From: Charina bottae
Lineage: Eukaryota; Chordata; Lepidosauria; Squamata; Charinaidae
Assembly (NCBI GenBank): GCA_023362775.1
Contig: JALMGJ010000008.1
Coordinates: 22,237,001 to 22,301,000 of the forward strand
Direction of reading: 5' to 3'
DNA: 64,000 nt
Shown: piece after piece, positions 13,261-25,755 of the stretch
Numbering within the stretch: the stretch's first letter is position 1
How the letters are laid out: each line of letters opens with the position of its first letter
The notes under the pieces: generated by a model
Seen by the model: only the letters and a program-made list of their open reading frames with translations
Told to the model about the DNA's origin: nothing
Database searches by the model: none
Position numbers and translations under genes: made by a program

Positions 13261-13350
13261 AGCACAGACAAGAAATATGTCTATGAAGGTTCTCAGTCAT
13301 CCAGGTGGAATTGTCTGTAGCTTGAATCATGTCAACTGGATTTCTATTTT

Positions 13351-13404
13351 CTCAGTGGAAACGTTTCGCTCCTTATCCAAGGAGCTTCTTCAGTCTGAGC
13401 AAAG
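13351..13404 (-). ncRNA. hammerhead-like ribozyme motif, left arm
   Basis: On the minus strand: CTGAAGA, a 7-bp stem GCTCCTT/AAGGAGC closed by GGAT, then GAAAC followed by the palindrome-forming AAACGTTT. The outer flanks CTCAG and CTGAG are complementary and could close helix I. PLE terminal repeats are known to carry hammerhead ribozymes. One extra A between CTGAAGA and the stem departs from the usual core, so activity is uncertain. Confidence 0.45.
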
Positions 13405-13614
13405 TTAGTAAGGGAATCCTTAAATATGTTTCTAGGTACCTGTGTGACCTTACACCTGGGGTCATGGTTATATTGAGATGTTATTTTAAGCCCTTTATTT
13501 TAAGACCTCCTTTAGATAATAAAAGGACTTAAAATAACATCTCAATATAACCATGACCCCAGGTGTAAGGTCACACAGGTACCTAGAAACATATTTAAGG
13601 ATTCCCTTACTAAC

Positions 13615-13670
13615 TTTGCTCAGACTGAAGAAGCTCCTTGGATAAGGAGCGAAACGTTTCCACTGAGAAA
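13615..13670 (+). ncRNA. hammerhead-like ribozyme motif, right arm
   Basis: Exact inverted copy of the left-arm motif: CTGAAGA, GCTCCTT/AAGGAGC stem, GAAAC, and complementary CTCAG/CTGAG flanks. A transcript entering the insertion from either side would contain one sense-oriented motif. Confidence 0.45.
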
Positions 13671-13715
13671 ATAGAAATCCAGTTGACATGATTCAAGCTA
13701 CACACAGACAAGAAA

Positions 13716-16090
13716 CCGAATGTGTGTGTGTGGTGGATGCACATATTCTTTTTCCAGGACTGAAGGTTTTTGTTAGCCTAACAGATATTATTTTCACACA
13801 TTACATTAAACTATAATGTTGGTTTGTTTGCCAGATAGAATATGAACATTAAAAATAGTCTTTTTCATCATGGACTGAACTATTTGGGTTTCAGAACTAT
13901 TTATCAATATGATAATAGAGGAGAGAATATTTTAATGCTCTCTTTCTTGAATCTCCTCTTACATCAATATATATTAGAGGAGAAAACTACTGTAGTAAGC
14001 ATGTGTTTTATGACTTTATATTATCATAATTCAGCAAAGCCAACTATTAGAGCTAAATTCCAACAATCCATCTCTAAAAACAGTCATTGCTTCATTGACT
14101 ACAGTAAACCAGAAAGTGTATAATTTTCCTTTCCTTACACAAACATAATGGTTCTATTTCTGAATTTTATTTTTATTGTCCATAGAAGTAGAATTATTTT
14201 AATGCAGAAATCTAATGCTGCAGCCATTGAGGCTGATTCTCCATAGACCAATAGAATTCCATGATCATTAACAATCACCAATAACCATAAACAGTAAACA
14301 TTTAATAGTGAACATAAAAACATCTGAATATTATAAGAGCAAATAAATACTTTACTATAAATGCTTTACTAATTTATTTTTGTACATTCTAGTGGATGTG
14401 TTTAGAGGAGACTAAACAATGTGCTGATAATCTTTTAATTAAAGCTCAACAGCTTAAAAGGGCTTTATTCCAGTCAGCACATTTTAGAGGCTTTTGCTAT
14501 GAACTCAGAATGCAAGGTTTTCTCTAGAATTAGCAGTCTGCTAATTTGCATGGGCATATTTGCGCAAGTTGTACAATTTTCCAAGATCAGCAAATTGATC
14601 TAATTTTATATTTTGCCACTTTTGCATCAAAGCAAAAAATAAATTAAAAACAAAAACAAAAACTTCTCATCCCTCTTTTTATTTCCTCTTCCTACCTCCT
14701 TCTTCATAAACAAAATTCAGCTATTTTTATCAGGGCATCTTCAAATCTGAGAAAGAAAATTCTTCTTGATGTTCTCCAGGTCCCTAAGTCAGTTTTATTA
14801 GTGAGTGTGTGGCTACAAGCAGAGTGCACCACTATGATTATTACTGGAGTTTACAGGAAAAAAAATGCCTCCCTGGAAATTGTTTCTTCTACAGTAGCCT
14901 TCTAATAAGCTACTAAAATAACTGCTGCATCTAGTTCTAATTCATATTGTAGCATGTCCAGTAATATATAAACAAGTTTTTTTTCTTAGATGATGCATGT
15001 TTAGTATAGATTATTTTAAAAAATAATCCATGCAATATTCTCATGATGTATGAAAATTTTAGGGACATATGTGCTTTAATTTGTACTAGCATGTGTGTGT
15101 GTGTTTATCTGGATTAAATTATTGATTTTTATGAATAACTTCCTATTCACATCAATATTGAAATAAAAAAACCAATATAAGGTTAAATGAAATACAATTC
15201 AGGAAAAAATCATAAAGTCTAATACTGCTTATCTGATATAAAAGCTGTTAAAACAAATATAAATATCAAAATTTTGTCAATGTGTTATGGCTAGGTCATC
15301 ACCCCTAGCATTGACCCAAATCCTGTGAGCTCTTGTGAGCTACTTAGACAAACTTGTGTTTCTTCAGTAAATTGACTTACCTCAGAACACCATGGAATAC
15401 AGGAAATAAGTAATCAAATAATGTAAGTAATCCATCATCATGTCTAGTCATTAATTTCCATATAACCACTAGCTAATTTAGCAAACTACAGGAAAACTTA
15501 TTCCTAAAAGGCTTTATGGAAAAACAGCATTTTAGCAACCTTTCTGAATATTAATCTCCTGAGATTCAGTTGTATCATCCTGAAATCTCACATTGATAAT
15601 ATTTAAAATACTGACATTTCACAATTTCTGCAATTTTAAAAAAATGTATTATTATTTTTATGGGGGACATGGGCATTATATTTCTCAGGACAAACCTGCC
15701 AACAAAGATACTGCAGAAAGTTGGCCATTAAAGAGTAATGCTCAGAAGGGGGAGAAAGGACAGTAATTAATAATCTTTTAAGGATAGATATAGATGATAT
15801 AGATATAAATAAATCATAGTTCTAACTAATTAATTAATTGGTTAGTTATTTTATCAAATTCCACTTCTAAATCAGACTTCAAAAGCAATTTCTGGCAGGT
15901 TACATAATAAAATATACAATATTATCAAACATAAAACACCTGATAATGATAAACAAGTACAGATAGAGAATATAAATAATACAGCAGTGACAACTTCAGT
16001 CCCCAAATGCCCTCTGCAATATTTCAGACTTCCATACCTTCTGGAAGAGCAATAGTAAAGGTGCTAGCCTAACTTCATGAGAGAGACAAG
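13716..16090. other. no recognised element
   Basis: AT-rich sequence without coding or transposon signals apart from a short GT run near 15090. The open frame 13842-14123 has no recognisable domain. Confidence 0.45.
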
Positions 16091-16101
16091 TGAAAAACTG
16101 T

Positions 16102-16549
16102 TTTTGTTGTTTATTCGCTCAGTCGCTTCCGAATCTTCGTGACTTCATGGACCAGCCCACGCCAGAGCTTCCTGTCGGCCGTCACCATCCCCAGCTCCCC
16201 CATGGTTGAGTCTGTCACCTCCAGAATATCATCCATCCATCTTGCCCTTGGTCGGCCTCTCTTCCTTTTGCCTTCCACTTTCCCTAGCATCAGCTTCTTC
16301 TCCAGGGTATCCTGTCTTCTCATTATGTGGCCAAAGTACTTCAGTTTTGCCTTTAATATCATTCCCTCAAGTGAGCAGTCTGGCTTTATTTCCTGGAGTA
16401 TGGACTGGTTTGATCTTCTTGCAGTCCAAGGCACTCTCAGGATTTTCCTCCAGCACCACAGTTCAAAAGCATCTATCTTCCTTCGCTCAGCCTTCTTTAT
16501 GGTCCAGCTCACAGCCATAGGTTACTACAGGGAATACCATTGCTTTAAC
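16102..16549 (-). mobile_element. 5'-truncated BovB (RTE) LINE, 3' end
   Basis: The minus-strand frame 16518-16111 encodes about 135 residues of the BovB C-terminus, including IDAFELWCWRKILRVPW and KRGRPRARWMDDI. The rest of the element is missing at the 5' side, the usual result of incomplete target-primed reverse transcription. The 3' end (left side) has the gaataaacaacaaa-type tail. The flanking duplication tgaaaaactgt is at 16091-16101 and 16550-16560. The open frame, one of the best preserved in the window, suggests a fairly recent insertion from the same lineage as the 53.5-kb copy. Confidence 0.92.
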
Positions 16550-16564
16550 TGAAAAACTGTAGGG

Positions 16565-16960
16565 CCCTGCATTTTTCTACTTACAGTCATTGGAGACAAT
16601 CAAAAGATATTGGGCTGAACAAGTTGAGTGGGCTACTTCCATGTGAAGAAAGTGGACTTTCTACATAGAGAAAGTAGTCCTTAAGTATCTAGGTTCCATG
16701 CCTTATAGGACTTTATTGGTCAAAATACTTTGAATTGAAACCTATTGGTAACCAATGCAGTGACAATAATACAGGTTTTGTATGATTATAGTGACTCTGA
16801 TTCACTCCTATACAACCACTATATTTTGGATCATTTGCAGTTTCCAAATGTTCTTCAGTGGCTTGTAGAATGTACTGAAGTAATCCAGCCGAGTGGTAAT
16901 AAGTGTATGAGTCACTATGGCTACACTGTAGCCCTACCTGGAGCAGAAGGCCCTAGCCAT
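16565..16960. repeat. old dispersed repeat, family uncertain
   Basis: Includes 'ttggtaaccaatgcagtg' near 16744 and 'agtaatccagccgagtgg' near 16879, blocks that recur widely in reptile LINE-derived repeats. Related in pattern to 5440-5965. No open frame of interest. Confidence 0.4.
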
Positions 16961-19415
16961 AGTGAACTCATCCCTGGTTCTTTCATTATCAGTATTCACT
17001 GGACTGTAGTATGTCTCTAACATAAACCAATTATTTTTTAAAAAATATATTATTTTCATGCACACCAATAATCTTGATGACACCAGTTCATGCATTCTGA
17101 CATTCATTTTAGCCCGTTCATTCATAATTAAACCTACATTCCACAAATTCAGACTTTCTTCATTCAGCTATCAAACGTACTTCTGCTTTCTCTTACTTTC
17201 ACAGATACACAATATGTCTACTTTTCTTTCTATCATTTCATTTCTTAATACATGCACTTTACTATTTACTCCTCTTACATTCTAAGCTGCAAACCTCCAT
17301 ATGCCATGGTCATCACCAGATGGGCCCATAGATATTGACTTCTATTGCCCATGATGACTTTGATCAATTAAAGTTTTGCATAATGATTTTGGTAAGTGAA
17401 GGAAAGAGTAGACTAAATTACCAGCCTTAATCCTACCCATGGCACATGCAGTATTTTTTGCTAATTATAAGGACAGTAGTAGTTCAGTTTTTGCAATTTT
17501 TAGCTAGTACAAATGTGGTTGGTCAAGTACAAAAGCCTAGCTTTACCCCATCCACTCTATACAAACGAATCTAGAGATTACCTTGCAAGCCAACAAACTG
17601 TTGCCAATGAAGTGGTATATGCAGTGTACTGAGACACTCAGTGTATGCATACAATTTATAGTTACTAAAATACATTCACATCTCTGAGCTAGGTAAGAGT
17701 GTTACAGAAATTTTCTGTGAGATTGTGGGAAATCACCAGATTCTATCTTCTTTTATTGGCAGACTACTTGAAACTGGGGCAGTTCCATCTTTCAAGAAAA
17801 ACTGACTATGTTCCTGTAAAGAGCCTATTTTAAATTTCCATATTGTGGAAAAGCAGTTTAAGAGGAATGGCCAGACTTTGGAGGCCCGTAAGATGGGGGC
17901 TCTGACAAAATGATTGCCATAGTAGATGTGGTCCATCACAAAATATCCATCTACCAAAAAGCAAACAAAAAGTTGGTGCAGCTACCTACCATTTTATTAT
18001 TCTACAATGCTTCTGAGTCGAGGTAAGTCTGAGAGTCATTACTGGAAATACAGATGATGCTTCATCCTGGTGCAACACACACGTTTCTCCTTTATTTTTT
18101 AATTAAAATAATATTTAAAAATAAAATCAGGTAGAGCAGGGAGTTAGTGGGTGCCAAGGAATGTTGTCCTTGAGTGCCCTGAGTTCTATACTATAAACCC
18201 AAGTTATATACACAAAAAGTTGGAGCAGAGATTGCTGTACTAGTTCCACCTGTCTCTGCTATAAGAATTGGTTCTCAGAACGATGAGGAGTCAAGCATGT
18301 ATTCAACTCACTACTGCAGAAATCCATGACCTAAGTTATACATACATACATACACACATCGATTCTAAATTGAAAACAGTTCACTTGTTCACTGTGAGAA
18401 AAAAAAATTGAGAAGAAATATATGCCAATGCATCCTTTTGGGAGAGGCAACAGGGCAGTGGTATGCAACTATTCCATTCTAGGCCCCCTCCTGTTCCTAC
18501 CCAGTCATGGTACCTATAGAAAAGCTATTGTTAGGGTATGGAAAGAATTTAAGAACTCATGCTTTCCTTAATTTGATTTAAAAGAAAGGAGAAGGAGAGG
18601 AACAAAATATACTCTTCATCCATATGAAGTCATCCATATCAATTCCTGGACTCCCTAACCACACTTACTTGGATACATGCCCTGTTCCGAGTTTTAGTTG
18701 AGTGCATGTAACAGATTCAGCATGAGTAGTCATGTTTCACCTTCTCTGAATATTTAAAGGGGCCTCAATCAATTATTGTAAAACACTTCTGTGGATGAAG
18801 AAACATGTTTTTTATGCATCATAAACTGAACAGTAAATTTAAAGATTTTGCCTTGCCCTGATCTCTCCCAAACCTGTTGCTAATAGCAACTTGTGTATGT
18901 TACCAGATATTCTTTTCCTTCCTAACCTCTATCAGTTTATTGCACACAGGTCTTTACTTCTTAGCATGCCTCATGAATTTGATGACAGAACACAATAACA
19001 GGAGTAGCATTTGGCTGTGTTGGAGCAGGTGTAGAATATTAAACCATGTCTTCAACCTGTAATCCCTTTTCTGCAAGGTTCTAGTTGAGGTTAATGTTGC
19101 ATAAGCTCTACAGCTATCCTTTCTAAGTTACCAGCTGAGTAGTGAAGAGTATTAAAAAAAGCTTTATTTGATCCTGGCTATTAGTCTTTGGGGAAAACAA
19201 ATAATGGGGGATTAAAGGCAAGAGCGTAGTGAAAGAATTTGGCAAGAAAAGCTATAGCAAAAGGATTAGACAAGTGTCTCTGGTGAAACAGAAACAACCT
19301 GGAGGGCCTTTTTGAAAGAAAAATGCAAGAGGGCTTTCCTGTGTAACTTTATTTCCTGAGAATCATAGGATTATCAGTATAGCCAGGTTTGAAACAAATA
19401 CCTCTACCATTGAAG
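16961..19415. other. no recognised element
   Basis: AT-rich sequence. There is a short CATA run near 18340-18358. The open frames here (for example 17058-17285, 17957-17733) have no domains. Confidence 0.4.
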
Positions 19416-19417
19416 AA

Positions 19418-19418
<1 letters not shown>

Positions 19419-19476
<58 letters not shown>
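19419..19476. repeat. (AAT)n microsatellite
   Basis: About 19 uninterrupted AAT units. Confidence 0.98.
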
Positions 19477-20230
19477 TCCAGGCAAAAATAAATGCTTACT
19501 TTTTAAATTTTTTGCTTAGCATTTTTTTTTTTGGGGGGGGGTGATAAAACATGGGCCATGAAACAAATATCATAGCTTACATATCTACAGGTGATGTTGT
19601 GATGCAAGTACAAAAAGGATGGAACTTGCCCTATTACATCACAATGCACATTTTGTCATTTTGGTGTTAATCTGTTCAGGAATAAATGGTTATATATATG
19701 CAAATTACCTAAACAGGAGACTTTCCCCCCCCCCCCTACAAACGTTGTATATTTCTCTTTGAATTTCACTTCCGCAGACAGCTGTCTTAGCATTTGGAAC
19801 TGTGCATGTTTTCTCCCTATTGAATTGCTTGCAGTTCTGATTTGTTGATAGGAGAACATGAAAGTATACTATGCTGTGAGTGAAAGAAACATATAGTTTA
19901 ATTGAAGATATTGTTGTAACCTAATCAAAGTTTTGCTTTTATTAGTTATTTTAGATGGCACTTAAATAACCTGATCAATCTTTCATTTTTTAAAAAACGA
20001 AAGAAGCTATCGTTAATAAGCAACATTTGTATTAGTGATAACTAATGTGTGATATTAGTTTGAAGAGAGAAATCCCATAAAAACGACTATTTTATTAGGA
20101 TAGTGTTAGTTATGCAAACATTCTTCTCATCCATTGGATTTATAATCAGAATGGCCACCTAAAGCCAGTTCACTCACTTTGTGTTTCATTCTAATAATTT
20201 TCAAAAATGAAGCTTCAGGATTTTAAGTAC
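19477..20230. other. no recognised element
   Basis: Contains a T-run/G-run junction near 19520-19540 and a C-run near 19725-19737. Nothing else is recognised. Confidence 0.4.
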
Positions 20231-20238
20231 CCAAACCA

Positions 20239-20285
<47 letters not shown>

Positions 20286-20338
20286 ATATTTATATCCCGC
20301 CCATCTCCCTCACAAGGAGGGACCCTGGGCGGTTAGAA
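20239..20338 (-). mobile_element. L2-type 3' tail running into (ATCT)n
   Basis: The microsatellite at 20239-20285 is followed directly by tttatatcccgcccatctcc and a short gaccctgggcgg block. Read on the minus strand this is the conserved 3' end of an L2-like LINE (gggcgg...gatgggcgggatataaat) whose tail is (GATA)n. The LINE body is absent. Confidence 0.7.
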
Positions 20339-20599
20339 GATGGAATCAGTCCATCTTCTTTATTTGACCATACCGTATAGACAGAATCTTGCCAGACTAA
20401 ACCTAAGGGAAATAGCCTGGGAGGCTCTAGGGTGGGGCTACTCTGCATCTCTTTGTCTTCTCACATTCTATCTACGGATTGTCTCTTGTCCTTCCCCCTC
20501 CTTGGAATGTGCTCCCTCCTTCCTGAGAACCAGCTGCGTTACTGTAGTCCATCACGTCCCCTCCCACTTCATAGACACATCCCATCACATCTACTAAAC

Positions 20600-20790
20600 T
20601 AAGAGCAGGGAGATCCAGGTTCAAGTTCATTCTCATCAATGGAAACTCACTAGATGATATTGCATCAGGCACTTACTCTTACAGGGTTGTTGTAGAGGGG
20701 AAAAAAGAGTGAGAAGAAAGTGTCGAGTGCACTGCTCTATGTTCCTGGGAGAAAGGCAGGATATAAAGCTCATGAATAAATAAAATAAAA
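20600..20790 (+). mobile_element. decayed tRNA-derived SINE
   Basis: Shows a box B-like ccaggttcaagttc at 20611-20624, a middle with the MIR-like ttacagggttgttgtagag, and an A-rich tail ending in ataaataaaataaaa. It is older than the SINEs near 50-52 kb, to which its layout is similar. Confidence 0.55.
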
Positions 20791-21089
20791 AGAAAATAAT
20801 GAAATAAACAGAACAGCTAACAGCTCAGAGGAAGTAATTTGAGGAAGGAGCAAGAGACAAGATTGACTAATTATTTTTTAAAAATAGGGATTAAGATAAA
20901 CTATACATGAAAAAATAAAAAGTAGTTAAATAAAAAGATCTATATGCTAACTATGCATAATAATATAAAGTTAATTCAATCATTAACCTTATCTTTACAC
21001 CTAGACCATATAGCTACATATTGCATTATATTTTCATTGTTTAGAACACAGAGACTATTCAAAAATAGATGACAAACTCATATTCAAAA

Positions 21090-21500
21090 TCCATTCCTTA
21101 AAATCAGGTCTATAAAGTTGCAAAGTGTTCACTCCCCTTAGCTGTATATTTTTCTATTAGGTGACATAAAATGAAATGGTTATCAATAGTAGAGTGGCCA
21201 GGCCTAAATCTAGATTGCTCTTCAGCTAACAAGCTCTTTTCAATTACCCAATCCTCAATCTTGTATAAAAGATATTTGGCATACAGTTTTGCTACAATGT
21301 CAATTAGACTAATCAGTCTATAATTTGAAGGATCACCCTTATCACCCTTTTTGTAAATGGGGACCACAATAGAGAACTCCCAACCAGCTGGAATTTGGCA
21401 GGAATTATTTATATGAGTAAATAAACCTACGAGTAAAGAAGCCCACCAGTTAATGTGACATTTGAATAATTCAGAGAGGAGAAGAACTTCCCCCAAACCT
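21090..21500 (-). mobile_element. LINE reverse transcriptase relic
   Basis: The minus-strand frame 21496-21110 holds non-LTR RT domains 1-3: FSIVVPIYKKGDKGDPSNYR, then SLIDIVAKLYAKYLL, then AEEQSRFRPGHSTIDN. The YxDD region is missing, so the element is truncated or interrupted at 21090. It is probably the 3' continuation of the LINE that starts with ORF1 at 24.5 kb. I place it in the CR1/L2/Vingi-like group without certainty. Confidence 0.75.
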
Positions 21501-21714
21501 AGCAGATATTTTTAAAAGTGAGTCCTGAGTGTATTGTTCCCAAACAGACTTAATTTATTTTAAAGTCAAATAATGCTGCTCCATTATGTTAATAGGTATC
21601 TTCCCCTTTTAAATGTTCTCTGGTTCCCTCTAGTTAACCTTCAAATTCCACTCTTATCATTTGTTCATTTTTCACTGGCAGGACTTGCCCATGAGAGATT
21701 TCTTACAGTTAATT

Positions 21715-21778
21715 TCAAAATCCCGTTGGGGGGGATGGGCGGTTATATAAATTTAATTAAATTAAATTAAATTAAATC
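21715..21778 (+). mobile_element. L2-type 3' tail with (TTAAA)n
   Basis: The sequence gggatgggcggttatataaa is followed by aatttaattaaattaaatt. It is an L2-like 3' terminus with a pentanucleotide tail. It lies in the opposite orientation to the surrounding LINE relic, which it probably interrupted. Confidence 0.6.
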
Positions 21779-21899
21779 TTAAAATATGTTTTATATAAAA
21801 TTTTAAACAGTCCATAAAAACTGTTATTAGAAATCCTTTTGGTGCTATTACTTTTGGAAGTCGATTCTAAACTTCTTTTGCTGTTTTCAAAAGTCTTAA

Positions 21900-24560
21900 G
21901 TTATTCTTTTTAATCTTTAAACTTACAAAAATCTTCTTTCATCAAGGATCGAAGGAAATTTTCCCAGTGTGTTGAGACTTGCCCTTTGGAAGGTTCCTAA
22001 TTTTCAAAGAAATCTTTGATAGTTTCTGATGTTAATTAAGAGGGGAAGTGAAAGCGAATCTAGTGTCAGTTTGAAGGCTCTGAACCACAGCTTTGACAAG
22101 GTGTTCCCTGCGACTTCCAGAGCGCTCAACCCACTGGAGATCTCAATTATGCAATTTCTTCACAGGGCCTCTGTGCGAAGTACTTGTGGATGATCCAGTC
22201 ATCTTCTTTATCCAGAGAGGTTTCTGAACAGCTGATATCTTCACTGGCTTCTCTTATCCACTGCAGCTGTTGACTCTGCAAAAAGCAGAGCCATCTTCAA
22301 TCTGCCATTTCTCCCTCAGAAGTTGTTTCAGGAATTGTTGAGGTTAACCCTGTCAAGGTTCGTTGTAAGTTCACCCATATATCAGGGGAGTAATAAGTAG
22401 TTGTTTCTGTGGGTATATAGACATTCAAGATCACAATCACAAAGGCCTTATATTGGCCAATCCCCTTATTGCCTGGTCTTTCTCTTTTACTTTCCATGCT
22501 GGGGTGACCCAGGAATTAAAGCCAAGTATCAAAATCTGTTCATAACCAGGTCTCTTGTACTGCAATCAGACCAAAATTGGACAGAAATCCGGATAAGTCA
22601 CATAGTTTGTTCTTCCATCCTGCTAGATTCCAAGTTAATATATGAATACTTGTATCATTAATCACCTGTAGGAGAGCAAGAAGGGAAACTAGTTGGGGCT
22701 GGGTTGTAATGTACCCTGTTTAGTCATTCATCTGCAGATAGGAGGTCAAGGGAACCTGAAGTATTCAGGTCTACACACTGATTAGCAACTTGAATTTTCC
22801 TTGAATTCATAATAGGGTGAGACACCTTGCCAGGACTATATGACTCATCACCTAGTTAACTCCATTTTGTTGTAATATTTTGCCTGGTATCCATTTGAAT
22901 CTTCACCTAACACTCCAATGCACTGGTGCTAGGGTCATGCATCTTGGGCTTTATGTGCCTGGGGATATGAATGCCTCCAATATTTGGTTGAGTTTGCCAA
23001 GATAAAGATGTTGCTAAACTGTTCACGGTGGTGGGTTCATCCAAAGTGTTGAGAATTTTTTTTCTGTGGAGTCCCTATAGCTTTCAGTCCATTTGGTGGA
23101 ACTGTGGCCTTAGGGAGAAGCAAAGCATTGGTATGCTGTGGACCAGACCTTTTATCAGGGGAGATTTAGTAATTAAATGGGTGCTGCAACTTCAACCCCT
23201 CTTCATCTATTAGGGTTGCCAGATCATCTTCCTTCTGGTTGTTTTTCTGTTGAGAATTGTCAGAATGTATCAGAGGTGTCTGTAGACTGTTATGATTGTT
23301 ATTGCAGCCCTTTTTTAGGAGATATTGTCACTAAATCAATCAGAGGTTCTGCTGCTATACATGTTGTTAACAGTGTCTGTTGTAAATTCCTTAATTTTCT
23401 CAATATTTCATGTTGCTCACTATTTGGCAGTGTTCCAAAAGAATGAATCAGCTGTACTTCTAGAGCTTCATCTGTCACTGCTTGACTTTAGGTGTTTATC
23501 TGAGTTGCTTTTTATCAGGGCCTAATTCTCAAGGCTATTTGCAGTGGATAGCTTATCATTCCTAGTGCCTAGAAAAAGATCTTCAGCTTGTATCAGTGAA
23601 TGAAAAAGTGAGCATATTTTATCCTGAAACACATGTAATGGGAGTATTTGAAATATACCAAGAAAAGGTTGTATTTTGAGCAGCATACCAGAGATTGTAG
23701 GGCATTTAAATGTCAACAAAACTCTTTTACTTTTAGTGGGTAGCCATTTGGCTGCCTGTAAGCCTATCAGATGGAGTTGACAGTGGAGGAGTTGGTTTAA
23801 AGATAAAACAATAGCTCTTTTTGTATCACAATGACCCTTGGTAGCTCTATTAAGGTAAATATGTAGGGAGACCTGGTTTGTTTAAAGGATCCAATTATTC
23901 TTAATTCCCCTCCCCCTCTTTTCATCACACAGTAAGAGAGGGGAGCCCTCTCTCTTGTTGGTGTTACAATTGGACTTCAGATGTTTTTTGCTATAATTCT
24001 GCTCTCTCTTAGTGTTAGTTTGTGCTTCCATAAGTCCAGTTTGTCTAATGATTTCTGGGTAAAAGCCTCAAAAGACTCTTTTAAGGAATCCACATTGTTG
24101 TTTATTGTTGTTAAGTAGTAAAAAATAAAGAGTACAGTCTATGCTGTTAAAAGACATTGTCCACATATTAAGTCCATGGCACTCTCTTTTCTGAGATTCT
24201 TGACCTGTCCCTCCCTAGTGGAAGCTAAATTTGCCAGAGGGATGGCAGCAGCCTCAGGAGAGGAATGTGCTGTAAAAGCATTTTGGCACTCTTCTTGAAG
24301 AGAGGAAGAGAGATCTAACAGTTGTTGCTTGATCTCTGTTTGCAAATCCCACTCCAAGACATCCTGTCGATTCATGCAAGTAAAGTTTCTTCTATTACTA
24401 TTATTATTAGATTTACTCACTGGTAGGTCATTCTTCGGTGCTAAATAGTCAGCAATTTTCAGTTGCTTTGGAGGCTTTGAAGTGACAGTCATTCCTGAAC
24501 TCATTCTATGTCCCTTCTTTCTTCTCCCCATTCTCTTACTTGGTCCACAAAATGTTTAAA
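21900..24560 (-). mobile_element. antisense LINE: 5' UTR, ORF1 and endonuclease
   Basis: Minus strand from about 24560 down. An ORF1 piece begins with a true ATG at 24531 and stays open to 24139; its N-terminus is basic, followed by LKIADYLAPKNDL. Further down, 22650-22370 decodes in broken frames to an apurinic-type endonuclease: ILTWNLAGWKNKL, LIAVQETWL and VYIPTETTTYY. The sequence in between carries stops. Together with the RT piece at 21.1-21.5 kb it forms one decayed element of more than 3.4 kb. The clade is not certain. Confidence 0.65.
24139..24531 (-). pseudogene. LINE ORF1 N-terminal fragment
   Basis: 130 codons from an ATG at 24531. The first 30 residues are rich in Arg/Lys, followed by a Ser/Asn-rich linker and a segment around DLQTEIKQQLLDLSSSLQE that could form a short coiled coil. 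It fits the N-terminal part of a LINE ORF1 protein (nucleic-acid binding, self-associating). The frame ends long before a normal ORF1 length. Assignment rests on its position ahead of the endonuclease region. Confidence 0.5.
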
Positions 24561-24599
24561 AGTGTTCACTATTAAAAATGAACCTATACAGCCTGTCCT

Positions 24600-25140
24600 A
24601 CTGTCTTTAGTCAAAATAAATCATAAAATAAAAGAATAAAAGCAAGATACAATAGGATAAAATTAAAAAAAAACTTTAAGAGTTCTTAGGCAACGTGTGT
24701 GCACTCCTTGCCATCTTGGCTCCTCCTCTGCTATGGTTTCTTTGCCTTTTCTATATTCAACAGATGCCAAAAGAGGTAGAGAAAGGCCAGCACCTGAGTT
24801 TTGATCCGGTGGAATTTTCTACCAAGAGCAATGTTGACCATACACAGTCAATGGGGCTAGGCCTTCTGGATAACAAATTAGCTGAAGCCAATACTTGAGT
24901 CTGCTTTGCCAGATCTGGGCTTCTAAGGAAATGAAGCCTGCTTCAATTCATAGCATGGGACTTGGAAAACAATGGGCAAAACCAAAAATCTCCCTCAGAT
25001 TTTTAGATTGTTCTTTCTCAAGATTATAAAGATATTTGTCTTTATAGATACATGTTTGTGCACCATAAAAAGTTGAGCAGTTGTTAAGAAAACTCAAAGG
25101 GCCAAGGATTTAAATAGATTACCCATTTGATAGAAGACCT
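24600..25140. other. no recognised element
   Basis: May include the remaining LINE 5' UTR up to about 24720. The frame 24695-24898 has no domain. Confidence 0.35.
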
Positions 25141-25295
25141 GTAAAGTAGCAAATACTGACCTCTGGCCATTTTCTGTGGCCTGAAGGCTTTCGGCATTTC
25201 ATGTCCCCAAATCATGAAATATTATACCCAAGTATTTGTACTGCTTCACTTGCTCAGTTGCATGACAGATAATCTGCCATTTATGTCTCTTTTTT

Positions 25296-25300
<5 letters not shown>

Positions 25301-25351
<51 letters not shown>

Positions 25352-25470
25352 AGAGAGGGAGGGAGGGAGGGAGGGAGGGAGGGAGGGAGGGAGGGAGGGA
25401 GGGAGGAAGGAAGGAAGGAAGGAAGGAAGGAAGGAAGGAAGGAAGGAAGGAAGGAAGGAAGGAAGGAAGG
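25301..25470. repeat. compound microsatellite (AAAG)n(AGGG)n(AAGG)n
   Basis: Three purine-only blocks in sequence: AAAG to about 25351, AGGG to about 25402, AAGG to 25470. About 170 bp with complete purine/pyrimidine strand asymmetry. The long minus-strand frame here (poly Leu/Pro/Ser/Phe) is a product of the repeat and not a gene. Confidence 0.98.
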
Positions 25471-25755
25471 TCATAACTTTGGTTTAAGAGTAATTTATAG
25501 TGAGTCCTTTTTTTTCCTACAGTACGTTGCAGAAATCTGTAATGCTCTTCTTAGTCCCACCACCAAGAAAGAAAGAATGACAGTGACATTGGCATAAGGT
25601 AAGATGGGCCAGAAGAGGGAAATGGTGTTTGGGGTTTCTAAGTAACTGGACTACAAAATTGATATAAAATTGATATAAAAATTGAACAGGAAAGGAGCCG
25701 TTTTTATATACAGCTCTATTTTCTCCGCTTATTTAGAGGAATGCCTTGACTCCCA

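Larger units (their letters stand above)
13276..13702. mobile_element. palindromic Penelope-like terminal unit
   Basis: Two near-identical copies of a PLE terminal repeat are joined head to head about a centre near 13505. A stretch that translates from gtcaactggatttctattt decodes to the same 54 residues on the plus strand (13329 on) and on the minus strand (13689 down). The target duplication cacagacaagaaa is perfect at 13263-13275 and 13703-13715. The left arm carries an extra tail of about 45 bp (ctatgaaggttctcagtcat...), absent from the right arm. It has the same terminal sequence as the coding copy at 30.7-33.0 kb but no RT or GIY-YIG region. Confidence 0.85.

Noticed and set aside
13329..13689. 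Identical 54-residue frames on both strands as a possible small gene
   Set aside because: They arise from the palindromic PLE terminal repeat and have no protein domain.
24695..24898. Possible signal-peptide-like small protein
   Set aside because: Lies at the LINE 5' side, and no homology or splice context was seen.
25199..25474. Open frame with repeated LPSFLPSF segments
   Set aside because: Product of the AAAG/AGGG/AAGG microsatellite; only the last 30 residues are real LINE coding sequence.
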